Notes under the pieces: generated by a model
What the model was told of the DNA's origin: nothing
The model's input: only the letters and a program-made list of their open reading frames with translations
The model's database searches: none
Shown here: one piece after another, positions 41,038 to 51,830 of the stretch
Numbering within the stretch: position 1 is the stretch's first letter
Layout: every line of letters starts with the position of its first letter
DNA from: Nitzschia sp. DOCU1
Taxonomy: Eukaryota; Bacillariophyta; Bacillariophyceae; Bacillariales; Bacillariaceae
Assembly (NCBI GenBank): GCA_951394045.1
Contig: OX595986.1
Span: 3,005,534 to 3,069,533 of the forward strand
Direction: 5' to 3'
DNA length: 64,000 bases
Program-made: the position numbers and the translations under genes

Positions 41038-44000
41038 TTAATGAGGTTTAGTCGATCGTAGCACCCTAACAGGTGGCAATTCGACCTCCTCCCCTGTCTC
41101 TGTATCTTCGACGACTACCGTCAAATCCAACGCGACGTCGTCAATGATGTGAGCCCCGGTGCTAGAATTCGCGTCGCCTTCTCTCATAAAAGAGTTGTCA
41201 AACTTGTCCCCGGATGTTACCGCTTCCTGCACAACAGTCCAAAGGTGCTTGTCGAGGAACTCATCATCGCCTTCGTTGAGAAAATTTGCGTAAATCATAT
41301 ACTGGCCATAGGAGATAGAAGCAATTTCTATCGTGCCAGAATCTTCGGTCGACTTCTTCTTGAGTTGCTTGAGAAGGCGACGCATTGTTAGCCCACCATT
41401 CGCAACTGATTTCTGGGTTTCCTTGACCGTGATACGATCCCACAGCGTGTATGTCTGTCCTCGAAGCCCCTCCACCTTCTCGGCCGGCAGAGGCACCGTA
41501 AATGCAAAGAATGGTAGGGCGAGGTTAATGAAAGCGTTGCGATATCGCTTCAATGGAGCACCTTGAACAAGCTTCAGGAGCTCTATGCATGAAAGAGCAG
41601 ATACGAATGCCGTCGTTGTGATCATAGCAGGGACAATGCGACCAGCCACTCGCCTCGTCTCCATTGCATCCGCAGGTGGAATGCCATAGCACATCGCACG
41701 GAGATTGCTTGCCGCTGTAATGAAGGCAACGTGACCGTTTGACTCGTCATCCTTTTCAAACTCAGCAATACACAGCGTCGTCTTTGGTTCCGAAAACGTA
41801 GCGAGCGAAGCCAAGCCTTCGCCGGTACTATCTTCTGTTTTCCTATTCTCGATCAACGCCACACTTGCCTCGTCGGAGGAGATAACTGAATCCGACGATG
41901 GCCCAAATACACTTTCTATCCTAAGCCTTGCTGCACATCGTACGAAGTCAAGAAGATTTTGGTTCACGATTTCTCCCTGACTTCCTAAATTTCTGTCTGT
42001 TGAAAACTTCAAGGCGGTCGGCGGTTTTCTTGACCCAGACCAGAAACGTTCACCATCTTCATCAACACTGTCAAGCGGATGCTCTTCTAGAAGTTTCAAT
42101 ATTGAATCATGGAAAAGACTTCGCGCAAGTTCGATCGCCCACTGTATTGCCTGTTGCCGCACCACTGACGGCTGAGGAATAGTAGACACTAGCCTTAGAT
42201 CCTCACTGAGTTCCTTCGCAACGTCCCTGAAAGCCTCCTCGCCCAACTCTTGTTTTAAAGTCAGCTCCAACGACTCGACGCCTTGTCCTGCCACCAAATC
42301 GGCGTACTGGTTTGCCTGCTTCGGTCGACGAGCAAACAGACCGTCAAAAAGATCCCGTCCCCATTGAATGGTGTGTGATATTGAATAGGGAAAGTTTTTC
42401 AAAGTACAAACAGGAATGGCAGGGTCCGGCGGATCTGCGCTTGAAGAGTAGGATTCGCTTAAATGAGGAACGACCACTTGAACATTTCCTTTTGATCCTA
42501 ATGTGCCTGCATCGATCAGGGCTTTCTCGTTGGCTACACATTGAGCGTCCATGTACAATCGCGCATCCATATTGTCAAGTGCATTCAAAACAACGTGAAC
42601 CTTTTTTGACCAAAAGACGCTATCGAATGGGCCAGCTTCACCATCTCCAACCTTGCTTGTATGAGTCTCCATCTTTACCGATGGGTTGAGTCGGGCAACG
42701 GCCTCTTCTGCCGCCTTGCTCTTAAACTTCGAAATATCCCCGTCGCGAAACAATAGTTGGCGGCTGAGATTAGACCGTTCGATCGTATCCATGTCTGTGA
42801 CAACAATGATACCCTTTTTGCCCGTCCCAGCGCCCATGGCGGCGAGATTCTTTAGCAGTTCACACCCGATCGCGCCAGCACCAACAACGAATAACTTTTG
42901 ACTTCTAAGCTTCTCCGCAATATCCTCGCCCATGATGTAGTCCAGACCCGATTCAGCAGTTTCCACATTGGCATTAGTGCAACTACCTTCCGTGGAAATA
43001 ACTTCATCACAGTCATAAAGAAGGAATTGTTGGATGGGATTGTACAGTCCAGATGCGGCCTTGAGACATTCTTGCGCCGCGATAGCTCCAAATATGGCTT
43101 GAATAGGTACAAACTTTGCTGCACATTTCGAAGCAAATAGATAGCAGTGGTCAGTCCATTCTTGGTCCTTTTCTATCGGTACAGATGCGTCTTGAAGAAT
43201 CTCCAAAAAGAGGGACACATCGCCGTCTGCGGGCAGCTTCTTGTGGTGCTGAACAAAATTGTTCAACGACTGGAATGCCGTGAAGACTGCCATTTTCCTT
43301 GTTTCGTCAAAAGCTTTATCAAGATCACAAGCGGTAAAGAGGGATGGATCTTTCAGTGCCTTTTCAGTTGCATCATGAAGGGGGACAAAAGACACTTGCA
43401 CAATCTGTTTTTGCCGACTGAAACTCGCGGCCTTGGCGTTAATGTCCTCCACAAATCCAGCTAGATTGACTCCCACAGATTCTTTTGGTCGGACAAGAAT
43501 GCGATCTGGTGTTTTTACTTCAGTGACAATGCATGCATTTTCCATGTTGTCCCCGCTTGACAATTGAAACCGAATCTCGTCGCCTTTGGATACGTCATGT
43601 CTTTCGCCGTCGACTGCTCGAACAAGTATCGTCATGTCGTCTGCACTATCAATATCGACACGATCAAGAGGCACCACAGCAGGGGTCTCGCCATCTGCAT
43701 CGTGAACATCAAAGCTGGGCCCAAAGTCGGAAAAGACTCGTCCATGGACACCTGCTGTTTCCACCGCAACAAACGGAAAGCCAAGCTCCCGGCAGATCTT
43801 GTTCAAATCCAATTGCGTATCGTATGGTCGGTCCACACAAAGCAGAATCCCCGACACGTCCTCACCCTGTAATTTCTGAAAATTCTTTCGCGGCAACTGT
43901 TCCACCTGTAGCGACGGATTCAGTCGATGCAAAAATTCCACCAAGATTTCCGTGGTCGAAATCTTGTCGTCGTCATCATCATCTTCCATTCCCAGTTCCG

Positions 44001-44439
44001 CGCGGGCACCCCTAATGTAAGTCTTTCCGAGATCATCCCACTTGGGCAGGTGATAATGTGCATCGTGCGGGGAATCCGAAGTAAGTACTACAATCTTTCC
44101 GATCCCTGATAATGCCAGATTCTTGGCGGCCTCGTACGTCAGTCCTGACGTGGATGGCCCATCAATGTAAACAGTGGCCGATCGGATCAGTCCGTGCGCC
44201 CGAGCTCCCAGAGTATAGACTTGGCGACTATATCTCTCTTCATCGCTGTCGTTTTCTCCAGTTGCACCTCCCCTTGCAATCAGCTTCCAGCCGAGTCGGC
44301 TCCTAGAAGATCCTCCTTGTGTCACCGATGTTGAATGAATCGGCGGTCCGAGAAATCTCGGTCTCGCCCAATGACCAGCCCATGCTCCGAGAAAGGAAGA
44401 CAGGACGAGGCTCCAACCCAGAACTAAACTTCTAGTCAT
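41038..44439 (-). CDS. UBA1-type ubiquitin-activating enzyme E1 with a signal peptide (probable periplastid SELMA E1)
   Basis: A single exon of 1133 residues starts at the ATG 44437-44439. The first residues form a signal peptide (SLVLGWSLVLSSFLGAWA) followed by a basic, transit-like stretch (GHWARPRFLG) without an aromatic residue directly after the likely cleavage site; in diatoms this pattern sends proteins to the periplastid compartment. The E1 body is complete: ERYSRQVYTLG, a first Rossmann-like half, FVVGAGAIGCELLKNLAAMG for ATP binding, TDMDTIERSNLSRQLLFRD, the catalytic Cys678 in PVCTLKNFPYSI, HTIQWGRDLFDG, and a C-terminal ubiquitin-fold domain. E1 adenylates ubiquitin and forms a thioester. 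In the symbiont-derived ERAD-like system (SELMA) such an E1 serves protein import across the second outermost plastid membrane. The compartment is inferred from the leader only. Confidence 0.9.
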   Translation of the reverse strand: MTRSLVLGWSLVLSSFLGAWAGHWARPRFLGPPIHSTSVTQGGSSRSRLGWKLIARGGATGENDSDEERYSRQVYTLGARAHGLIRSATVYIDGPSTSGLTYEAAKNLALSGIGKIVVLTSDSPHDAHYHLPKWDDLGKTYIRGARAELGMEDDDDDDKISTTEILVEFLHRLNPSLQVEQLPRKNFQKLQGEDVSGILLCVDRPYDTQLDLNKICRELGFPFVAVETAGVHGRVFSDFGPSFDVHDADGETPAVVPLDRVDIDSADDMTILVRAVDGERHDVSKGDEIRFQLSSGDNMENACIVTEVKTPDRILVRPKESVGVNLAGFVEDINAKAASFSRQKQIVQVSFVPLHDATEKALKDPSLFTACDLDKAFDETRKMAVFTAFQSLNNFVQHHKKLPADGDVSLFLEILQDASVPIEKDQEWTDHCYLFASKCAAKFVPIQAIFGAIAAQECLKAASGLYNPIQQFLLYDCDEVISTEGSCTNANVETAESGLDYIMGEDIAEKLRSQKLFVVGAGAIGCELLKNLAAMGAGTGKKGIIVVTDMDTIERSNLSRQLLFRDGDISKFKSKAAEEAVARLNPSVKMETHTSKVGDGEAGPFDSVFWSKKVHVVLNALDNMDARLYMDAQCVANEKALIDAGTLGSKGNVQVVVPHLSESYSSSADPPDPAIPVCTLKNFPYSISHTIQWGRDLFDGLFARRPKQANQYADLVAGQGVESLELTLKQELGEEAFRDVAKELSEDLRLVSTIPQPSVVRQQAIQWAIELARSLFHDSILKLLEEHPLDSVDEDGERFWSGSRKPPTALKFSTDRNLGSQGEIVNQNLLDFVRCAARLRIESVFGPSSDSVISSDEASVALIENRKTEDSTGEGLASLATFSEPKTTLCIAEFEKDDESNGHVAFITAASNLRAMCYGIPPADAMETRRVAGRIVPAMITTTAFVSALSCIELLKLVQGAPLKRYRNAFINLALPFFAFTVPLPAEKVEGLRGQTYTLWDRITVKETQKSVANGGLTMRRLLKQLKKKSTEDSGTIEIASISYGQYMIYANFLNEGDDEFLDKHLWTVVQEAVTSGDKFDNSFMREGDANSSTGAHIIDDVALDLTVVVEDTETGEEVELPPVRVLRSTKPH

Positions 44440-44825
44440 GATGGATTGAGAAATGGGGTTTGCTGTCTCCACTACTTGGAGACGAGAATGACATCAACCT
44501 CCGACACAACAATGAAAACAGATATACTACGGCGGATAGGATCAACGTCTTTCGGTGATGGATACCACATTTCCACGTGGCGCGAATGGTCTGGCCTTCG
44601 TTACGATGCGTATCTTTTGTGCCTTTTCGTCGCCCGTGATGGAGTCCGAACGTGACGTCATTCATCGACTACTTCGATCTTGGTCAAAGATCCGACCAGA
44701 AGATCCAAACGGATTCGATTCAGCCGCCTGGAAATAGAGAGTTGCCCCTGTGTGACCCCCCGTATCCCCTTCATTCTCTCGCCATAGTAAGCTTCGACAT
44801 TTATTCGGAATCCGTCATTACTAGA
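44440..44825. other. Divergent promoter region of the E1 and aminotransferase genes
   Basis: About 385 bp between divergent start codons. It contains the TGACGTCA palindrome at 44653-44660. No other feature was seen. Confidence 0.45.
44653..44660. promoter_or_regulatory. TGACGTCA palindrome (CRE/bZIP-type site)
   Basis: A perfect 8-bp palindrome in the divergent promoter, about 215 bp upstream of the E1 ATG and 166 bp upstream of the aminotransferase ATG. The same word stands upstream of the Derlin gene. Function is inferred from the word alone. Confidence 0.4.
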
Positions 44826-46148
44826 ATGATGGTGGTCTATCTTAATAATGCGGGCCAATCAGAGTTGTCGCCAGAAGTCAAGGCAGCTGGAATGGCGGCA
44901 GTTCAGCGGCCTCCGTGGGAACCGCACGGCAGCGACGACCAAGGCCGAATACGAGAGTTGTTTGCCTCGTTGATTGAAGCCGAGGCAACCGACATTGCCA
45001 TTATGCCATGTACTGCTTTTGCTATTACACTGGCGGCCCGAAATATCCAACGAACCATTCTCCAATCCCGGGGCACTGGAAAGATTCTACTGCTCCAAGA
45101 TCAATTCAATTCGGCTGTGTATCCTTGGCAGCAAATTTGCGAAGAATCCAAAGGTTCTGTAAGTTTGGAGATTGTGCCACATCCGACTGTCGGCCAAGAG
45201 GGAGGATGGACCCAGGCCATTTTAGATCGGCTCAACGGCAATGTTTTGGCTACCTGTTTGCCGCCATTGCATTGGTCGAACGGCGCTTTGATAGATTTAG
45301 AAACAATTGGCGTTGCCTGTCGACAACACGGTGTCGCTCTTATTGTCGATGCTACACAAGGTAAGCACAGACAGTTACTTGTCTTTTGATTTGTATGATG
45401 CTAGGCGTGGCTGGTCTCATTGCATTGAATAGCTGTCGGTATTATGCCAGTTTCCGTGAAGAAGATCCAGCCTGACTTTTTGGCATGCAGTGTACACAAG
45501 GTGCGTTCTATGGCAAACTGGCAAGATTCGTCAGATACACTTCCTTCCATATTCTGATAGTTTTGATAGTGGCTGCGAGCACCACCTGGAACATCAATCT
45601 GCTACGTTTCGGAGCGGGTACGACCCTCTTGGATTCCTTTGGATCTACATGGACGATCTCGTGACGTGCCTCGAGGGAAGGATTGGGATGCTGGTAAAAA
45701 CACAATGGGTCCCAGCGGGTACCCGGAAAAGTTCTTTAACGATGCAAGAAAGTTCGATAGTGGAGGCAAACCAAACCCAACGCTTCTGCCAATGCTTCGT
45801 GCCTCGTTGGAACAAGTGTGCTTAATAGACCGAGAAGCGGCTCAAGCCGAATTGAAGAAACTGATGGATCCACTCATTTTATGGGCGCAAGAAAACGGCT
45901 ATGTAGTTCCAAGCGAACCTCGAGCGTACCATTTGGTTGGGATTGAACCTCCCAACCGTACGATAGAGGAAATTTTGAACACGGCAAGCAAGCTACAAGA
46001 GCAAGGAATCATCGTCGCCGTCCGATGCGGTGGATTCCGAATCTCACCCTACCTCAACACGACGCCGTCAGAAATCCAAACGTTACTCAAGGGTCTGGAA
46101 GGACTCGCAAAGGGTGCTAGTAGCAGTAGCTCATGCACTACAAATTAA
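44826..46148 (+). CDS. PLP-dependent class V aminotransferase-like enzyme
   Basis: Three exons, 44826-45360, 45433-45500 and 45570-46148, give 393 residues; introns are 72 and 69 nt. The start is the first of two adjacent ATGs (MMVVYLNNAGQSELSPEV); the open frame upstream has no ATG. LNNAGQS is the typical N-terminal block of class V enzymes. ALIVDATQAVGIMPVS (joined over intron 1) holds the Asp that contacts the PLP ring, and FLACSVHK-WLRAPPGTS (joined over intron 2) holds the Schiff-base Lys201, the last codon of exon 2. GGFRISPYLNTT near the end is also conserved. The family includes cysteine desulfurases, kynureninases and isopenicillin-N epimerase-like proteins. The cysteine loop of a NifS-type desulfurase is not obvious, so the reaction is open. 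No targeting signal is seen. Confidence 0.85.
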
Positions 46149-46214
46149 GGACAATCGAAATGCCATTGGCGCCGATGGTAGCCTACGGCGTTGCCCCTCT
46201 ACACAACGAATAGA

Positions 46215-49200
46215 CTAATCCTCGCTCCCACTTGTGGAACCATCTGACGTCAACGAGTCGTCGTCGCTCGATCCGCCAGGCGCCGATACGCGACGAGGTT
46301 GCTCAAAGCAGCCATCAGATGCTTCCGCACGGTCGCCGGCCAGCGTTTGACTATCGTCAAACGCAATGCACATGACAGAAGGTGCAAGGCTTCGACGGCT
46401 GGCAGGAGCCTCTTGCAAATTTTGAAGCAGCACAGCCAAGCTGTTTTTGAGGTTCTCCAAGGGGACTTTTGGATTCTGGGATGTGGCAGTTTGAAGCCTC
46501 TGAACAAACCAAGAAAAGTCAGTGACATCCTCTGCATCGATTCCGACCCTACGCGTCACCACTCACCTGTAACTTGGAGCGCAAGCTAGCGATGGAATTC
46601 TCGTCCAGTACAACCTCTGCCAGTTTCTTCGAGAGCCGCTTAAGGAACGAGGTGCAGGCAGCAGAAGAAGCCGCATCTTCTTGCTGAGTCGCTAGGTTGC
46701 TACTAAAATCGCCATCCAATAGTTGCCCCTGCAAGTCACGTTTGATGTTTCGCGCCTGTGGTCCATGGATCCAGCCGTCAGCCGCGTCACAGTTGTAAAC
46801 GAGTGCGAAGATCATTCGGAAACTTACACTTTCAACGACATCAGCAGGCCAACCGCAAGATGTTGCCATTTCAATACCGTAGTCAGGTATAGCGGTACAA
46901 GGCCCGGGTGTGAGCTTGTGGGTGTAGCGAATATTCCCCGTTCCTTCGGTCGATATGGACGCGCTCAGATGTTGATTCTGGACAGAAGGATACACCTTGC
47001 TCAATTGACTAAGCTGCGGATAGTGTGTCACAAAGAATGTCATCGCCCCTTTCATGAGCAGAAACTCTGCGACAGCCCAGGCAATAGTTACTCCGTCTTC
47101 ATTGCTTGTAGCTCTTCCAAGTTCGTCCAATAGAACTAAAGACTTTTCGGTCGCGTTGGAACAAATGAATGCTGTCTCCTTCATCTCCAGCATGAACGAA
47201 GAAATGTTGTTTTCTGGGTCGAGAGAAGGAGTGAGGCAAAGTGCGAAAAAGGCTGTTGAGTTACAAGCACTGTGCCCTCACCCTGGTCATCAGCGCTCCC
47301 CATTCTCACACAAAGTCTGTTACGTAGCTGTAAATGGGTGAGATACGAAATTCAAAAACGGACGTATTAAGTTGCCGGAGCCACGTACTGGAATTGAGGC
47401 CTGCTCGGCGGGAACATAGCTTCCACAGTGAGCCAGGAGGACAATGATCGCAATCTGTTTCAAATAAGTACTCTTGCCACTCCCGTTGATTCCCGAAATG
47501 ACAGTAAATGGCTTCTTGGGTGTCGCGTACGTATCATTGGGGATTACATGGGTGGGTCCCTCGGAGGAATTCAAATACGAATCGGTGACATCGATGGCAT
47601 AGCGTCCATTTCGAATGAGAATACCCCCACCGTTTCCGCCCCCACCCGATTCGTCACCCTTGAGAATAGGGCGTGACCATGGCATCTTCGATAGTAGCAC
47701 CTTGTCCGCAAATCCATGGCAGAGGTCTAACAGAGCTATAGCATCAGCCAGCGCCGCCAGCGCATCGTACTTGGAACGAGCCTCCTCCATGACTTCTTGA
47801 ATCAGTTCGTATGTCATGAGCAGTAGGTCTTGTACATTATCTTGGGCTCGAATGTTCAAGCTATGAACCTCCTCCGTGGTACAGTAAATAAAGTTTCCAC
47901 TCTTGATAGGCTGAATAAAGATATTGGGAAGTTCGGCGGCGATATCAGCGGAAACGGACAAGAAGTAGCCACGGGAAGCAGTGTAGCGCACCGAAACATT
48001 CATGCCATGGATTTCGGCGTACGTATCCGCCTTCTTGTAAATGTCATCAATGTTTCTGAGAAAGGCCTTGCGTAGGATTGCCATCATGCCGTTTTCTGGG
48101 CTCTTGAGTGCGAAGCATTCCTGATGACTCATTTTGGCGGCATTTCGAACATAGGCAGTACTTTCCGTAAAGACTTCGGAGACAGCCGCACAAACTTCGG
48201 CAAGCTGAGGTTGCGTCAGCGCCTGCACAATCGCTCGAAGCAGATAATTTTGGTGCGGCGGGCCCGTAGAAGCTGGTCCTCCCCCAAGGCCGACTAGCAA
48301 GCTAGATCGTCCAGTGAATGCAGTGGCTCCATCATTTTGGTTACCCATCTCGGCCTCAAGATTGGTCAAATGGTCTTGCAAAACCCTTGCCAATGCAGGA
48401 AGGGCGCTCAAGGTCGACTTGATGCACACGAGTGCCGAAATGCCTCTACTCGCCAGACGAGCTGTCACAACCGGACTTTCACCCTTTTCCGCTGCTTTGC
48501 GCAACTCCACCTTTGGAACAACCGCAATATTGGTGAGCATCTTGTCAACCGCGGGAAGATTCTGAAGATGTTCCAGCACCGAGTAAAAGAAATCTTCATC
48601 GCCCAAGAAGCTATCCACTAGGTCAAGCCGCGCGTTGATAGTATCAGAGCGACTAGGAGGCGCCATGAGTGTCGAGCGCAGTAGTCTAGTGCCAACAGTC
48701 GTTTTCGTACAGTCGATGCTGGAGACAAGAGAGTTCTGTGACTTTCCCGTTTTGGCATTGACGAGTAGCTCGAGCTGTAAGAGGGTCGATCGATCAATGG
48801 ACATGCGATTCTTGCCACCAGAATTGACAACCACGTCCAGACATTTTCGCGAGAAAGAAGCCCCGAGCGTATGCTGGGTATAGTGCAAGACTGCATGAGA
48901 TGAAGAGAGCAAAATGTACTCTTCCACTAGAGTTGGATCAAACGTGTCGGTCCGAGCAAGCTTTCGGAGCAGCTCGGCTCCCTTTGTCTGATCAAAGCAG
49001 GAACGGGAAATGAACTTGACGACTGTTTGATCTTCTCCAGCGTCGTTGACATCTATGGGCACATTTGGATTCTGAACTTCATAAAGCTGCACAATCTTTC
49101 GGGCCAGAGGTGAATTCTTGCGCCCTTCGTTTAGAAGGACTTCGTGGGGTTTGAGCATTTGCAGGTAGGCCATGGTTTCGGCATAGGTCTGTCCATTGGC

Positions 49201-49737
49201 TTGCTTGGTGACTTGCAGAGAGATGGGAGTTCCCGCATCGAGAGACGCGATGCAAGTCTCACGGGCGAGATTCTCGCCAATGGCGCACACAATGTGCACT
49301 GCTGGTTTCGGCGTCATTGCCCGTCTGCGAGAGGTGGCCGTAGAACGGACGGAAGCATTCGAATCATGTCGGGATCGAGGAGCAGAAGCTCGGTAGGGAT
49401 TTCGGGTAGAGACGGAAGCAACAGATCTTGCCGAACCAGGATCAGAATGTCCAAGAGGAGCCCCTTGCTGACCCCGAGACGATCGGGACCTGAGAAAGCG
49501 ACGGGAGCCACTGCTTCGAAGAATATCGCGACTTGCCACCGACCTGGCGCTGTCGCCGTAGATCCCAGAATGTCGGGATGGGACGCCGTGGCCATTCGGA
49601 TCCCTGTTTTCAGGTTCGGAATCTAATGCTTCGAGGCCGAAACCTGCACTATCGCCTCGGAGGACCCTGCCCTTCAGATCCAAGGGAAGGTCGCCTTGAC
49701 GTCGACGCTTGGTCGCTCGCTTTGATTTGCCAGACAT
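46215..49737 (-). CDS. MSH4: Meiotic MutS homologue MSH4
   Basis: Five exons, 46215-46499, 46567-46755, 46828-47213, 47282-47327 and 47389-49737, give 1084 residues; introns are 61-72 nt. The start is the ATG at 49735-49737. The first 150 residues are rich in serine and arginine and low-complexity. The MutS parts follow without the mismatch-reading domain I: IGENLARETCIASLDAGTP, TYAETMAYLQMLKPHEVLLN, the core with SIDCTKTTVGTRLLRSTLMAP, the clamp, and the ATPase with the Walker A GINGSGKSTYLKQIA, then the 46-nt exon (LRNRLCVRMGSADDQ), ENNISSFMLEMKETAF and LVLLDELGRATSNEDG. MSH4 pairs with MSH5 and stabilises crossover intermediates in meiosis. The lack of domain I and the block around 165-230 favour MSH4 over MSH2 or MSH5. 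The C-terminus ends in an acidic serine tail. Confidence 0.88.
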
Positions 49738-50163
49738 TCTTTCGTAGATCTTTGACAAGATAAGGGTCAATCACAGGAATGGTAATATATGATTGACGGG
49801 AGCACCGACGGAAGAAGACAGAAGAATGGCGACAAAGATGTGAAAGGAACATGGAAAGAAAAGTGGACATGAGTGATGATGTGTGACAAGATGGTGTTGA
49901 TTATGGCTCTCGGTGGCATCATTCGCGTCCATTTGCGCGAGTGGCTGGCGCGCGATCGAAATCTTTTGTCGCCTGCCAGCCTTCTGAACCGTGGCACGGT
50001 TTGTTCTTATGTACGATGCATGGTACACATACCTATGCAGAGCGATCCAATGATTTTTCTCGCGTTAAAGAAGATCGATGATGATCAGATGATCTTGCCA
50101 ACCACACAACTCTCGACATCAATACTTCAGAGGGCTGCAGCTATCAGGATAGACAAAACATGG
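49738..50163. other. Divergent promoter region of MSH4 and the methyltransferase gene
   Basis: About 425 bp. The frame of the methyltransferase is open back to 49873 and contains several ATGs, so part of this region could be coding; the upstream residues show no conserved pattern. Confidence 0.4.
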
Positions 50164-51174
50164 ATGATGGAGCCGTCGTCTCCAAGTCGGAAGCGACCGA
50201 GGAATGATGATGAACGATCTTGGTTTATTTTCCCGCCAAAAGTCGACTCTGATTTTTGCGTCGGACAATCGGTTCTGCTGGTTGCTGGCAAGAGCGGTGG
50301 CTCGAAGCGAGGATCCATTGTTTCTTTGGATCCTGAAAGTGGGGATGCCTATTTCCAGGAATCATCCTCTGAAAACAAAATAAAAATCAAGAAGAAGGAA
50401 CTTCGGCGTGTTCTGCTACCAGACTCGCCAACTTCTTCGCCACGATGCGTCGTTTTGACCCCTGAAACGAATCACTTTCGACGACTGGCGGCGTACGTAG
50501 CATCGTCCGATCGGGTGTTGGAAATTGGATGTTCTTCAGGGGAGACTTCCAAGCTATTGTGGGCCCAAAACTGCCAATCCTGGATTGGATTCGATACGTC
50601 AGAGGAAGCACTACAGATGTGCCAAACGGCTTTGACTGTGCGCCCTGCTGGATCCACCATGAAATATCATTCTCTGATAGTCAATGCACTTGTCGACCCA
50701 AGAAAAGCAAAAGCGGAAGCGAATAAGTTTGGTGCCGATCCGACTGTAGTGTTTTTGGATATCGGCGGCAACCGAGAAATCGTCAATGTGCTACGAATGA
50801 CGTCTTGGGCACTTCGAGAGTTTGACCCTAGATTGGTGGTCGTTAAGAGTCGTGAATTAGTTCATACCATCAAGACCTCAGAGAATAAGGTGGAGGACTT
50901 GACTGGCCTGATTGAGAACGGAGAACAATGGTTTCAGCAGAATCGAACGAAACGGGCCTTGCCGAAGCACCCGTTAAAAGCAGCGTTGGTCATGTCGCCC
51001 ATCGACCCGAGCAAGCCGATATGCCGATATTACAACTATCATAAGAATGGATGTAAGAGAGGGGACGACTGTGATCTCGATCACGAGCATTGTCATGCAT
51101 GCCTGTGCACAGGGCACATCGCAAGGGACTGTACTTCGTTGACAGCAGCTGTCGACTCCAATGGCAGCAATTAA
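50164..51174 (+). CDS. SAM-dependent methyltransferase-like protein with CCCH and CCHC zinc fingers
   Basis: A single exon of 336 residues from the ATG at 50164 (MMEPSSPSRKRPRNDDERSW); in-frame ATGs exist up to 49873, so the start is uncertain. A basic N-terminus resembles a nuclear signal. Residues about 40-95 look like a small beta-barrel (CVGQSVLLVAG; KRGSIVSLDPESGDAYFQE). Residues about 118-127 (VLEIGCSSGE) form SAM motif I of a class I methyltransferase, and WIGFDTSEEAL fits motif II. Near the C-terminus stand a CCCH finger with spacing C-x9-C-x5-C-x3-H (about 286-305, CRYYNYHKNGC) and a CCHC knuckle C-x2-C-x4-H-x4-C (CHACLCTGHIARDC). The combination points to RNA as substrate or guide. 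No named enzyme was recognised. Confidence 0.78.
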   Translation: MMEPSSPSRKRPRNDDERSWFIFPPKVDSDFCVGQSVLLVAGKSGGSKRGSIVSLDPESGDAYFQESSSENKIKIKKKELRRVLLPDSPTSSPRCVVLTPETNHFRRLAAYVASSDRVLEIGCSSGETSKLLWAQNCQSWIGFDTSEEALQMCQTALTVRPAGSTMKYHSLIVNALVDPRKAKAEANKFGADPTVVFLDIGGNREIVNVLRMTSWALREFDPRLVVVKSRELVHTIKTSENKVEDLTGLIENGEQWFQQNRTKRALPKHPLKAALVMSPIDPSKPICRYYNYHKNGCKRGDDCDLDHEHCHACLCTGHIARDCTSLTAAVDSNGSN

Positions 51175-51830
51175 CGATCAACGCAGTGCCGTATCAATAG
51201 AAATGCCAATACCAAAGCGGACTTATTTTATTGGTGCGCAATAGTAGTGACAACTGGAACGCTGAACGAAATACTCAACGAAACGGTAGTATCTTGAACG
51301 AGCAGTAAGTGCTGTTTGTACCTTCCAAGCATCTAATAGTGTCAATTCCAATGGATCATGTTTCTTCCCGATTTCTTCTCTACCACTGCGATGGAATGAA
51401 GGACGTAGTCGGTCCTGGCTGGTATGATACTCTAGAGTAGTACTCCCTGTATCGTAGCAGGTCGAATGTCCATATGCTGCATAGTATTCATAGTGTGGGT
51501 CTACTACCCGCAACCAGAGGACAACACGCCGCGACGGATGGACGAGTTCGCATAATGACCTACATACGTATGATGGTGACGGACCATCAAACATCATGAT
51601 GTCGCCGGTTTTGGTCGAAAAGATCCAAGCTTACTGCAAAATCTACGTAGGATCGCCGTAGAATTCTGATCGATGGCCATCGTCATCCTTCTCACTCGCT
51701 TCCACGTGACGACGCCTTGAACTTCCATCCAATGCATCATCAATCTTTCTCCAATTGCAACGAGAACAAATACAATCATTTTTTTACAAAGAGACGAACT
51801 AGGACAACCCCAAACTTTGTTTTGTTGAAA
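51175..51830. other. Spacer without a supported gene
   Basis: About 655 bp. A minus-strand open frame at 51223-51597 (124 codons) shows TGDIMMFDGP and a nearby RRVVLWLRVV, slightly like the end of a 2-oxoglutarate oxygenase, but the preceding codon region has stops and no upstream exon is visible. It is not called as a gene. The patatin promoter lies at the right. Confidence 0.4.

Noticed and set aside
51223..51620. Possible minus-strand 2-oxoglutarate oxygenase fragment (TGDIMMFDGP...)
   Set aside because: The metal-binding His is missing, a stop lies just upstream in frame and no preceding exon is visible. Resemblance is too weak.
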